From NCBI RefSeq assembly GCF_026212465.1, contig NC_080058.1, positions 7,528,001 through 7,592,000 of the forward strand: a DNA stretch of 64,000 bases, read 5' to 3'. A model generated the notes under the pieces. That model had not been told where the DNA came from, did not search any database, and worked only from the letters and a program-made list of their open reading frames with translations. The position numbers and the translations under genes are program-made. The DNA is from Amaranthus tricolor. Taxonomy: Eukaryota; Streptophyta; Magnoliopsida; Caryophyllales; Amaranthaceae. Below, one piece after another: positions 21,857 to 32,510 of this stretch (positions are counted from its first letter, which is position 1; each line of letters opens with the position of its first letter).

Positions 21857-22404
21857 CAAGGTTGTCAGGATCAAGATTCTACATAGGATCGAAATCAACT
21901 TGTGGGATCGAATCTTAGGATTGGATCGTAGGATCGGACGATCCTACAAATTTGCAGAATTAACAAGTTATATTATGTCTATGTTTATTGTTTTGCCTTA
22001 ATTTTCTTAAAAACTCATACATTTTCTTAAGATTTTTCTTTAATTTTAAAATACATACATATCTTACTTTTCTAATACAGTTTTTTTCTCTATTTTTAAT
22101 GAAATGACAAAATATATATAAGATATACACTACACATAATATATTTTAGAGCACATACACACAAAGATATAATAATAAACCATAGTAAGTTTAAAAGAAC
22201 AAAGATACTAGCAAAAAAATTGTAATTAATTAGTTTTGACCGATCCTACCGATTCTAGCTGAACCTACCGATCCCGATTGATCCCACCAATCCTATGCAC
22301 GATCCTGACTGATTTCGATCCTATGTGCGATTCTAGTCGTTGGCATGATCTGGATTGTAGGATCGTACAATCCTACGATTCAAATCGCGATTTTGATAAC
22401 CATG
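21857..22404. mobile_element. hAT-type MITE with 8-bp target duplication
   Basis: The 8-bp word GTTGCTAT flanks it exactly (21849-21856 and 22405-22412). The terminal repeats are CAAGGTTGTCA and, on the other strand, CATGGTTATCA. Both subterminal zones are crowded with GGATCG/CGATCC words (about 21860-21955 and 22240-22390), which form many possible hairpins. An 8-bp duplication is the hAT hallmark. No transposase is encoded. Confidence 0.85.
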
Positions 22405-22412
22405 GTTGCTAT

Positions 22413-23389
22413 TCTATACGATTCTAACTATATATTCTAATTGCGATTCTAGATTTTGAAGGTCATATTTTCTTTATTAGTTTGAAAGGTTACTCTACTA
22501 GTTTTTTATGCTTTTAAGTCATTAATTTAATATCCATAAGATCAGTAAAACTTGATAATAATCCGAACTCTATCGAAAGTCCGAGAGTCTTAATTAGAGT
22601 AAAGTTGGAGAATGCATAATCTGATTCTGTGTGGATGTGGACAGAAAAACATAATCCAAGTTTTAATCGGATCGGAGCAAGGTCGGAAGGTGAATAATTC
22701 GAACCGAGTCCAATCCTTTGTCATCCCTAATTTAAGGATAGATAGCCTATTGGGTGTTTTGTAGACGACGTCAGAAATCAAAGCTTGTTCCACACATAAT
22801 GTTGGATTTTCTGGTAATAAAATGTTTTTGCTTTCTTAAATGAACACAACTTTCCCGGTTGAAAGTTTATCTACTTTATGCTATTAGCTAAATCTCATTT
22901 AGCTGAAATTTAATTTTGTCCCGTGGGTGTGGTAGCTGGACGTGCTTTTAAGAGATCACTCTCATTTAGATTTTCAAGGGTTCCATCATATTCGTAATTT
23001 TTCTGTAATAATTTCACCTATTGATTAACTATGAATAATCCTAACTTTAAGGGGTATTTGTTTAGAGAAAATTTAGATCACCCAATGACCTGCTATAATA
23101 GGTAATTCACCAAAATTGGAGAAAAATGAATTTTAAATAAAAAATTCTGAAATATAAAAAATATCTTAAATTTTTTTTGAATATTTTTTTAAACATTTTT
23201 TTGACATTTTATTTTAATTTATCTTTTTTTAAATAAAATTAAACTTGCTAAAGCAAGTCATCCGGTCACTCGGTTTACTCTAGGAAAATATTCCTCAAAG
23301 TTGGGATTGTTCATGGTTAAGCAATAGGTGGGATTATTGTAGGAAAATCACGAATAGGTTGGATTATTTCAGGTAATTTTTCCTTTATG
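22413..23389. other. Intergenic, no gene seen
   Basis: This is AT-rich DNA with no credible exon series. 23060-23390 contains GGTAATTCACCAAAATTGG and a partly complementary GTAGGAAAATCAC ... GGTAATTTTTCC, perhaps a decayed TIR element, but the ends are not clear. Confidence 0.35.
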
Positions 23390-23965
23390 ATAACTAGATA
23401 GTGCCCGTGCGATGAACGGTTTTATTAAATTGTCCGACATAAATTAAATTAATTTATATAAAGCATTACAACAATTAATAACACATTTCAAAATCAAATT
23501 TAACACAAAAATATGTAAAATTATTTTATAAAAGTTTAAACGAAAAAAATAGTTTTTGTCATGAAAAATATAATTGACCTACATAAAATTAGTCACAACT
23601 TGAATTATATTAGAACAAAGTAGAAATCATTACATTTTATAGTAACCAATTGAATAAATAACAAAAAAAAATCCTAGTAAAAGTATATTATATTTTAACC
23701 ATCTCAAAAGATCCAATAAACTAAATAATACTCATTTAATAAATAAAATAAAAATATTTTATAAATAATTGAAAAAAAGAAATAATATATATGAATTTCT
23801 ATTATATTAAATGATGTGAGTAATAAAGTCAAAGATAAAAAAGTAGTTATAAAAACAATGACATCATCATTTAGTGTTGGAGGAAAATTTTTTATTAAGG
23901 TTGTGACACGTATGCACTTTTAAATAGTGATGATGTCAGCAGTGTTTTGTTTTAGTAATAGTTAA
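23390..23965. repeat. Interspersed repeat with CCCGTGCGATGAACGG edge
   Basis: It starts near ATAACTAGATAGTGCCCGTGCG and ends near GATGATGTCAGCAGTG ... TTTTAGTAATAGTTAAGAT. Its middle (23455-23762) is shared with 10815-11112. Motifs like ACTAGTA..CCCGTGC recur in plant genomes at the edges of non-coding repeats. I could not assign it to Helitron, SINE or TIR type from sequence alone. Confidence 0.5.
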
Positions 23966-23989
23966 GATGTTCCATCAAGACTTCGAGCA

Positions 23990-24140
23990 ACTTTCATCAT
24001 CATCATACCCATTATCCCATTCGAAAGTAGGGTCGGGATGAGGGAAGGGAAGATGACATATAATTCATACATGTACTCCCATCACAGGGAGGACTAGAGA
24101 ATTGAGGTCAATTTTACTTCCGAACAGTAAGAGCCCTGCG
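23990..24140 (+). mobile_element. Probable Au-type SINE remnant
   Basis: The sequence CATCATCATCATACCCATTA, TCCCATTCGAAAGTAGGGTC, GGGATGAGGG ... ACATGTACTCCCATCACAGG and AGGACTAGAGAATTGAGGTC follows the order of plant Au SINEs (ACCCA..TCCCA..GGGTC..GGGAGGG..). It is degraded, and neither pol III boxes nor a tail can be pinned down. Confidence 0.45.
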
Positions 24141-25866
24141 TAAAAAAGATATGAATAACATAGTACATCTACTTGCAGAAAAGAAACAACACAAGCAAAA
24201 ACAAGATCTAAATAAAATTTGAAAAAGTTAGGATGAGATTATCCACATATACAAGTACATGGGTTAGTTGCTTTCTTATAAAGGCTTGCCTGGATTGAGT
24301 GTACTACAGCTTAAAAAGTAGCCTAGTAAAAAATAAGCTCCATCATAAAAGTATGGAATCAAGGAAAATAATTGGGAGAAGTTAAGATAGCGTAAATTAT
24401 TACCTGCCTTAATTGATAGTACATTTAAGCATATCTTAGCTTGTCCAATAGAATTAATCCATTTCGCCATAGCGTTTGAGAAATTGATATTTGTTATTTT
24501 CAAATTTCAATCGCTCTTATTAAATTGTAAGATATTTATGATAAGAGTTGAAAGTAAAGTTTTGTTGCGACTTCTAAAAAATTTGGGAGACTTTATTTTA
24601 TTTTATTTTATGTTTTAATCAAGTTATATGTACCAATCACTTTCACGTGCATGCATTTTTATTAATCTTTCAATTTAATTTAATTTTAATTAGTTAAAAA
24701 AACTATTCTGATCGCCAAAAAAAAAAATAGTGCCCTAGCATTTAGCAACATGTTAACTAGAAGACTACAAGAGGTTGATGGCATGTTTAATACTCTAAAA
24801 TTGTTGACGGATTAAATGGTGCTTTTTGGTATGGTGAATATGCGATCATTGGAAGGTTTTTTAGTGTAATTTTAAAATAATAATATTAGTGATACTTAAT
24901 AATTATTAGAGGTTTACTCAAAGAATCAAGAATATACCTTAATTAGTGGTAGAGCGTACACTACAAGTCTACAATATAATAAATGATCATCCACTTGGTT
25001 ACTATACAAATTAAATAACACTCAGTCTCCTTAAAGATTGTCTTTTTGAGAGATGTTTTTTAGGCTCAATTTTTTAAAGGTTAATGCCTATTGTTATTTT
25101 ATATTTTTTAAGGGCTGACCAATCAAAGATAGTCTCTCACGAAAATTTGTGATTAAATAATAGTTTCAATTGTATTCTCTTAGTCATAGGCGAAGCAAAA
25201 AAATAAATTAAGGAGATCGAGAAAATTTGCCCCAAATAGTTATAACTACTGACTATTATATACTTCATCTCATTCAGTATTATTTTTTATTTTATATTGT
25301 ATTTCTTATTTTGCATCATTTCGATTTTTAATAATAGATCTATTATTTTCATTTAATTTCATCAACACATTTTAACTCTATAATCTCTTTCTTCATTCAG
25401 TATTAAATAACTATTGACTAGTAGGTTATAGATACTGTTTGATTATTTTTTCATTGATGATTATTCAATATAGGTAATTAAGTATTAGTGCTATTATTCC
25501 TATTAAAAGAGTAGTGTTATTATTATAAATTTATTGTATTTTCTTTTTTAATTAAATTAATTGAACAAATTATTACTTTGTTTGATAAAAAAAGTATGGT
25601 AGCTTATTATTGTAACTTAAAAATGACAACATATACGCTTCTTCTAAAAAGCTCATATGTTTACTTTTGTTTAGAGCACTTAAAAAGTTTGGAGATGGCC
25701 CTCATGTTATAGCATTATTAATTACCTGGCAAATTAACAAAATTATTCTCACAATTTAGTAAACCAAAGCTAAAATGATGTAAGATAAAGAGAGAAAATA
25801 ACACCCCCTCATAATTATTTTTTAACTTTTTGTAACTATTGGAGTATTATTACCACAATTATTATA
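24141..25866. other. Intergenic, no gene seen
   Basis: AT-rich sequence without credible coding exons, terminal repeats or RNA genes. Confidence 0.4.
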
Positions 25867-26154
25867 GGAAAAACAATTGATATTAGTTAATAATCCAGCC
25901 TTTCACCCATTCGATGTAAATAATTCTACATTTTGATTATTTTTTAATAATTCAACCTTTGCTTTTAGTTTGCTATCAGCATAATATTTTTATTTTACAA
26001 TAATTCAACCTTTGCCTTTAATTTAATTTGCTATTAGTATATCCTATTCGTATGTAAAAAGCAAACAAAGGACAAATAATTTATTAAAAATAATCTAAAA
26101 TTAAAATTATTCATAGCGGGTGAGAAAGGTTGAAATATTAATGTTAATTTTTCC
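25867..26154. mobile_element. TIR MITE, family shared with 11113
   Basis: The left end is GGAAAAACAATTGATATTAG, then AATCCAGCCTTTCACCC. The right end, reverse-complemented, is GGAAAAATTAACATTAATAT, then TTCAACCTTTCTCACCC. The internal words AATAATTCAACCTTTGC are repeated. The flanks ATTATTATA and ATTATAGTA may be a degenerate 9-bp target duplication, which would suggest a Mutator-type element. Confidence 0.7.
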
Positions 26155-26486
26155 ATTATAGTATTTTTTTATATCAAAATAGTGAAAGAAAATATGAAAG
26201 GAATAGAAAATTCTCCAAGAGGGTGATAAACTATTACAACAACTAAATAAATCCGGCCACTTTAAATACTATTTTAATACACCATTTATCCCATTAATTT
26301 TGCTTCATATTTTTTTCTAAAACATTATAAATTTACTGAAACGGAGGAAATATTTCTTTTAGCACTAGCCATTATACGGTAAACAAAAGATAAAACAATA
26401 ATTCTCTAATAGAAGTACATACAAGGACCAAGTTGACTAATATATAATAATGTAACTACTTTGATGTTCATCTGTATTTTGTTGTT

Positions 26487-29148
26487 TTATTTTATGTCAC
26501 CGGATGCTCTTGGAATTGACCCACCAGCTGCTGCAATCTGTTGCTCCATCTACAAATTACCATACCAATTTCAAAATATATTTACAAATACAAAATTAAA
26601 GTTAAAAAAGCTTCTTCAACAATTTGATCAACTGATTTGACCAACTTATTTTGAAAACACTATTAGACGCAGATAATTTAAAAATAGATGACTCATAACA
26701 ACAAATTATTTCAACCAACTAATTTACCAAATACGATAATATATATGATCACTTAGTTAATTTTTGCGTCAAAATAAGCTAAAATCGTCTACTAAAATAT
26801 ATTATCAAACACCCCATTTTGCGCGGAATTCAAGACTTACTACTAAATTTAAGTATATAGAATCACAACTTCATAAAATATTTGTCACCTGAAGCAAGGT
26901 TTCCAGTTTACTCTTCAGTAGGACGTACTCATTCCTTACTTGCTGCAAGCAGTTTAAGCACCTACACATAGTAAGACCATTAGGCATAGTATTTTTCAAT
27001 TTTATCGGCTATCAATCCCAAAAGATAAGCTTATAAGTATCAATAATACTCTATCCTATTTTTCCTATTAGTCTCATTTCTAAATAAGGTTTAAGTCATC
27101 CTATTAGTCTCATTTTTATTTATAATATGTATTTTTTACCTTATTACCCATAGTCACATTACCTTATTACAATTTATCTAATGAACCAACAATTTACTTA
27201 TTATCCTTTCTCTCTCCTTTTTAAGTAGTCTCATTTGACCCACCTAAAAGTTAGTAAAAAGTCAAATGAGACTAATTAAAAAAATATGAGAGAATATTAT
27301 CTAATTCATTTTGCTACTTTATTTTTATTTAAATAAATTTTTTTTAACGAAAATGCAGCAAAACGAATGAAATGAAAGAAAATAATATTTAAAATAGAAC
27401 AAACCCTTGAATGTTGTTCTCATCACAACACCTTCGAAATGCAATACATGCATTTAGCACTCCTTGTGCACCAATGCTGCATCATTTGTTGCCAAATTTA
27501 TTATTGTTAGACATAATAACATTATAAGGCAAATATATAACGTGTTTTTGACTTTTAATTTAGTCAAGATGAGAAATGCTAAACATGTTAGGAGATCAAA
27601 GCATCAAATCCTTATCCAAACATTCAACTAATGCTCAAAGTCAACCAACATTTTTTTAATAAGGAATCAAAAGATTATTATACATGATTTGCTGCAGATT
27701 AATCATATTCAAACAAAATCAAACTACAATAATTTAATATTTTCTTTCAATCAACTAATTATCCCATTATTGTCAAGGAACCAATTCAACCAAAAGCTTA
27801 AGCTAATGGTTGAAGCCCTAGGATATGTTATATACTCTAACACGCCCCCTCACACGAGACCCCATTGAGCTAGAAGTGTGGATGCGCGTAGGCGCTGAAT
27901 ATTCCACTTTAAATGAGGGGTGGTTGAGATTCGAACCCGTGACCTCTCACGTTGGCTCTTATACCATGTCAAGGAACAATTCAACCAAAAGTTTAAGCTA
28001 ATGGTTGAAGCCCCAGGATATGTTATATACTCTAACAATTATTAGGGTGTGAAATTTGATAAAAATATACCCATTCACAGATACTGATTCATTGCTTATT
28101 GATGTATCCATAACAAATATTTTGTTTGAGCTAAAATGATAGAATATTTTAAATGAAAAGTAATGTTAACTCATTAGGTAAATAGTCGAGAAAATATAGA
28201 GACTATAAATATTTAATAAAATAAAAATAAAATTAGTATGTTAATTTAGAACTATATGCATTAAAAAAATATTAAAATAAAGTTATTAAAAAATATATAG
28301 ACTATAAATATTTTTAAAATGTTAAATAAAGTTAGTAGAAAATCAAGCCAGACACATATGAAGACTCTAACTAAATAATTTTCAGAAGAATTTAACTTTT
28401 ATATCATCAAAATTAGTAGTATCTTCACTTTAATCATTGTATTTGTTTATATATTCTCCTATTTTGGGAGATATATATTATCTGCGTCTGGTATCCCTAA
28501 TTACCATATATATGAAAAAAAATCACACGTTAAAAAGAAAATATATTTACGAAATAATATTATTTAACTCTAAAAGCTCACATAATTAACGTAAATAATG
28601 CAATTTTAATGAGATAGAAGAAGTAAATGACGAATTGTACCTAGAACTGCTTCCTTTTAATTGGTGGACATGAGTGTCAAGCTTCTTAAAATCCACATTT
28701 TCTACTTCTCTGCATATTTATTCAAAGATTTAACAATATTAAAATCGACTATATAAACCAATATATCAGTTTCTATAGTCTAATATATATATATATATCC
28801 TAATTAAAAAAAATAGTCACAAAAATGATTAATTAATTACAATGATTGAGACAAAATATGAAGGAGCCTTTGAGAGTCTTGAAAGAAAAGGTTGACAACT
28901 TCAACAACAAATTCTGGGTTGGTTTCATCTTGCAATAATTGAAGTTGGGTAAACTGATCATTCAGAATTCCCTGTTTTATTTTCATAAAAATTAACCCAT
29001 TGGGAATTTAATTATAGAATATAAACATGATTAAGGGAATTAACAAAGCTTAATTAATTAGGGGGAAATGATTAATTAGTACCTGATCAAATAAAGTTGC
29101 AGTATAATCAACCAATTCTTTCTGCAATACAGAAGCACTACTACTCAT
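26487..29148 (-). CDS. AHP: Histidine-containing phosphotransfer protein (cytokinin phosphorelay)
   Basis: Six small exons, all with AG/GT borders and matching phase, give 157 codons: 29148-29083, 28971-28841, 28709-28641, 27476-27405, 26961-26889 and 26549-26487. The protein starts MSSSASVLQKELVDYTATLF and ends GGSIPRASGDIK. The HPt signature HVHQLKGSSSSIGA spans the third and fourth exons. The phospho-accepting His is residue 81 (HQLKG), and the conserved Lys and Gly follow it. FVVEVVNLFFQDS and YVLLKSKLETLLQ are further AHP hallmarks. Length fits the family (about 150 residues). AHPs relay phosphate from sensor histidine kinases to nuclear response regulators in cytokinin signalling. The long third intron carries a TRIM element. 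A TA microsatellite lies about 135 bp upstream of the start codon. All key residues are present, so it is probably functional. Confidence 0.93.
27771..28037 (-). mobile_element. Complete TRIM retrotransposon in AHP intron 3
   Basis: Two direct repeats of about 72 bp (27771-27842 and 27967-28037) begin TG and end CA when read on the minus strand (TGTTAGAGTATATAACATAT...). They flank a 124-bp interior. The interior starts with a primer-binding site TGGTATAAGAGCC and ends with a polypurine tract GAGGGGGCG. A 5-bp duplication ATTAT flanks the element (27766-27770, 28038-28042). It has no coding capacity, as expected of terminal-repeat retrotransposons in miniature. It lies in the same orientation as the host gene. 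Confidence 0.93.
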
Positions 29149-29283
29149 CTTAAGGGCTTGTTTTTTTGTAACAAAAAAGGGAAGAAGAATGAATAAAATC
29201 GGTGTTTTTCAATGAAATAAGAGTGTTAGAAAGTTTGTTGTAATTGGAATTAGTTTATATCATCATTTTATTTTATTGTGATT

Positions 29284-29285
29284 AT

Positions 29286-29371
<86 letters not shown>
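29284..29371. repeat. TA microsatellite upstream of the AHP gene
   Basis: A run of TA dinucleotides with a few AA interruptions lies 136-223 bp upstream of the AHP start codon, in the likely promoter or 5' leader. Short Tyr/Ile frames across it are artefacts. Confidence 0.9.
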
Positions 29372-29373
<2 letters not shown>

Positions 29374-29960
29374 ATATGAATAACCAAGTCAAGAGGGAAG
29401 ATCTGAGTATAATAATGATTTTTTAAAAAAAGTTTTAGATAAACAATCAAGTTATTCTTTTCTTTTTTTAATTTGGTTGGGATTTTTTAATGTATTTTGA
29501 CCAAGGTTAAAAGGAATAAACTTATGTCAAGTTTTGGTTTTTTTTATTCGTGATTAGACTGAAAATTTCTAGATACAAGGGGAATTAAGTGAGGTATTAA
29601 GAGAGAGAATTCACTTAAAATATTACTTTTCTCAAATAAGTTGAGTTCAATTTTTATACGTAATAAAAGAATTTCTTTATATAATATTTGAGAATAAGTA
29701 TTTAATTTTAAATTATGGATTTGAGAATAAAATTTTGAAAATGACAAGGTTTGAGTAGTCATTTTTAAATTTTCAACTTTAATTACTTTAAAAATATTGG
29801 TGGGATTTGATCCAAATCTAAATTTGAAAAATTTTAACTTGCCAAAAAATAAATTTAAGCCAATTGCAAATTTTCAAATAAAATCATCGTTGCCAAATAT
29901 GGCATTAGGTAATAAAAATCAAACCCTTATATTTTGAAAAAAATAAGTGTTATGCTATTA

Positions 29961-30032
29961 TGTTAGAACATATAACATATATTGGAGCCTTAACCATCAG
30001 CTTACGCTTTTGGTTGAGTTGGTTTCTTGACA
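29961..30032 (+). mobile_element. Solo LTR of the TRIM family
   Basis: The 72-bp sequence TGTTAGAACATATAACATAT ... GGTTTCTTGACA matches the TRIM LTR at 27771-27842 in reverse orientation. It is flanked by a perfect 5-bp duplication TATTA (29956-29960 and 30033-30037). With no interior left, it is the product of recombination between the two LTRs. Confidence 0.9.
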
Positions 30033-30084
30033 TATTATTTATTTATTTCTTGTAAAAATTATCTTTTTTTTGTTACACAAATTC

Positions 30085-30328
30085 TTAAATGAGACAATCT
30101 CACGGTAAGGCCATCTCTATTGGGCTAGCCGAATATATATTTTTTATCTTAAAATGATCAATTATAACGTTAAAGTGATCACTTATAATTTTAATATAAT
30201 TACTTTTTATAGTCTTAAAGTGATTACTCATAATCTTAAAACGATTACTTATGATCTTAAAGTAAACAATTAAAGAAGTGGGCTATTATATGGACCTATC
30301 TTATGGTGAGACGGTTTCATACAAAACG
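30085..30328. mobile_element. MITE-like element with internal tandem units
   Basis: The left edge AAATGAGACAATCTCACGGT pairs imperfectly with the right edge ATGGTGAGACGGTTTCATAC. Between them lie several units of the form AAAGTGATTACTTATAATCTT. No target duplication was identified. Confidence 0.5.
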
Positions 30329-31919
30329 AGCTATTTTTGTTATATTATCATTATTATGTTTATAGACTACACAAACTCGTAAAAAAGACGATATCTTTAA
30401 AAGACCATCTATTTATTTAGATTTAAAATAGCAAAAAATAATCAGAAAAATTTATATAACCACAAGCTTCCCTCTCCTTTAATGGGTGTTTCATTGACTT
30501 CTTAAACCACACACTAATTACCTTTCATTAATTTCTTTAACAGTAAATTATGTATTTGTACGTATGGAATGTTGATCTTTTTGGAAATACTCTACAGAAG
30601 AAGCAAAAAGTGTGTGTTTATCTATTTCGCTACACACATTGCAAAAAGTATTTTTTGTTTTTCTTAATGATTCATTTTCAAAATTATTTTACTAATTTTT
30701 ACCAACCTCTTATTATATACTTTCACCTTGATAGATTCTTAGACAACTACTAAGACCATCCCCTTAAACTAATTTTAAGAACACATTCTTGTCAGTGACC
30801 GACTCTTTTTAGAGACCATCTCTAATTGGACCGACATAAAGAAAAATGTAGAATAAGAGTAGAGATTAAGCTTTAATGGGTTCGACCTGAGAGACGGACT
30901 CACAAAAGACCAGTTGTTTTAAGAATGAGATAATACATTCCGATTACCCCAAATTTACCTAACCTTACAATTGAATCCGATTTAACCCGACTTCAAAAAT
31001 GATTTTTATTTATGTAAACAACAATTTGGACACCAAACCCATTTCAAATGACCCAAAACACCTATTTCGAAATCAATCCAATAACTTGAAAGACACCTCT
31101 ATACGGAATTTTGTCCTATTGATACTAGAAGGCAAGCACAACTGAAATAAATCAATTTTTTTTCTTTGCTTTATTTATTCGTATTTCTAAATATCTAAAT
31201 TGTAGAAGAATTTAGGGTTACAAAGCATTAAAAGAAGAAATGAACACAGGAATCACTGGAACTATTGAGCCTACATTATGTACAAGTAAACTAGATAAAT
31301 ATGAAGCATTTGCTTTGGCAGTAATGGCATAAAATAGGAAAAATGAAAGAAGAAATCAATATACATCAGCCCCAAGAGTGAACAACTCGTTCAACAAAAG
31401 CAATGTTCAATGACTAAAATCGACAGAAAATCTTCAAATTTTACTCGAATCAACAACCTCCAATTGCGTACCCGTCTGATCATCAATTAGGAAAATCGAC
31501 CGTTGATTGCTTTTCATCCTACAAGAAGGCATGAACAGGTCCAGAATCACGATATGCCAGTTGAACGTGCTAAAATATTTGAATAACCGAAAGTACAGAT
31601 GCAAACGATCCCAAATTATGAATAAACATACTAATCCGTTAGTAGCCTATTTCATTGATTTCCTTTCAAGAAAATAGACTTCAAGCCCAACGATCATTCC
31701 GTAATAAAGAAACCGTAATGTTCCATATTGGACTTCACATAACTAGAAGGTTTATATATGTAAATTGTCCACATGTCTCGTAAGAATTTACTATACGGTA
31801 AGAATCAACGAATTCTAAATGGTCTTGAGTCTTGACTACCTAAAAGAACGAATCTAAAAGACACTAACTATATCGGAAAAAAGTTTTCTATATTTCTCAT
31901 GGACTACCAAACTATACAA
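30329..31919. other. Intergenic between ATG18 and AHP, no gene seen
   Basis: There are no credible exons. 30950-31110 contains words such as CCAAATTTACCTAACC and CGACTTCAAAAATGATTTTTATTTATG that resemble the intronic MITE at 33106, so a decayed relative is possible. The ATG18 3' region lies immediately beyond. Confidence 0.4.
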
Positions 31920-31927
31920 GTCTTGAC

Positions 31928-32339
31928 CATAGCGCAAAAACAAAGCCACACCACCAATCGGAACTGTATTGTAAATGTTTTTGAGCTAATGATGAGTCAG
32001 TGACAGAAATATAGGGCCATTGTGTAAAAACAAGGTGGCATTGCATCGCGTCGGCTACGTTGAAAAGGTTTTTAAAAACAACGAACCAAAATTTCCCGGT
32101 AAAGGTGTCAAAAACCGCAGTTTAGGCCATATCAAGGGATATCTTTTGGTTTTGACCGATATTTAGGCGTTACGATAAACGCATCACTCCCGTCACCGCA
32201 TCACCGTTTCATTACCACAATCTCAACCGTTACCGCATTTTTACTCTATGATATAGGCCGCATTAATGTATCACCCATATTGACCGTAAAATTCATTTCG
32301 TTACCGTGATCGTGACCGAAACCGTATTTTTGCACTATG
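31928..32339. mobile_element. hAT-type MITE with perfect 8-bp target duplication
   Basis: GTCTTGAC occurs at 31920-31927 and 32340-32347. The ends are CATAGCGCAAAAACA and the complement of CATAGTGCAAAAATA. The interior has many CCGTTACCG and CCGTGACC words near the right end. It lies about 170 bp downstream of the ATG18 stop codon, so it may fall in the transcript's 3' region. Confidence 0.85.
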
Positions 32340-32510
32340 GTCTTGACTGCTTAAAAGAATGAAACTAAAAAGATATGATGCCAATTAACTCGTAGAACAT
32401 CCAGAATTTTTCCATAAGGAATTCATTTAAAGCATACTTCGATAGTTTCACGGTAAGGCATTCATAAGAGCATGAACCAGAAGCTGTAAATTTAAATAAC
32501 ATCAGGTGAG

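Noticed and set aside
27850..28038. A 62-codon frame in AHP intron 3
   Set aside because: It is a chance frame across the TRIM interior; TRIM elements do not code.
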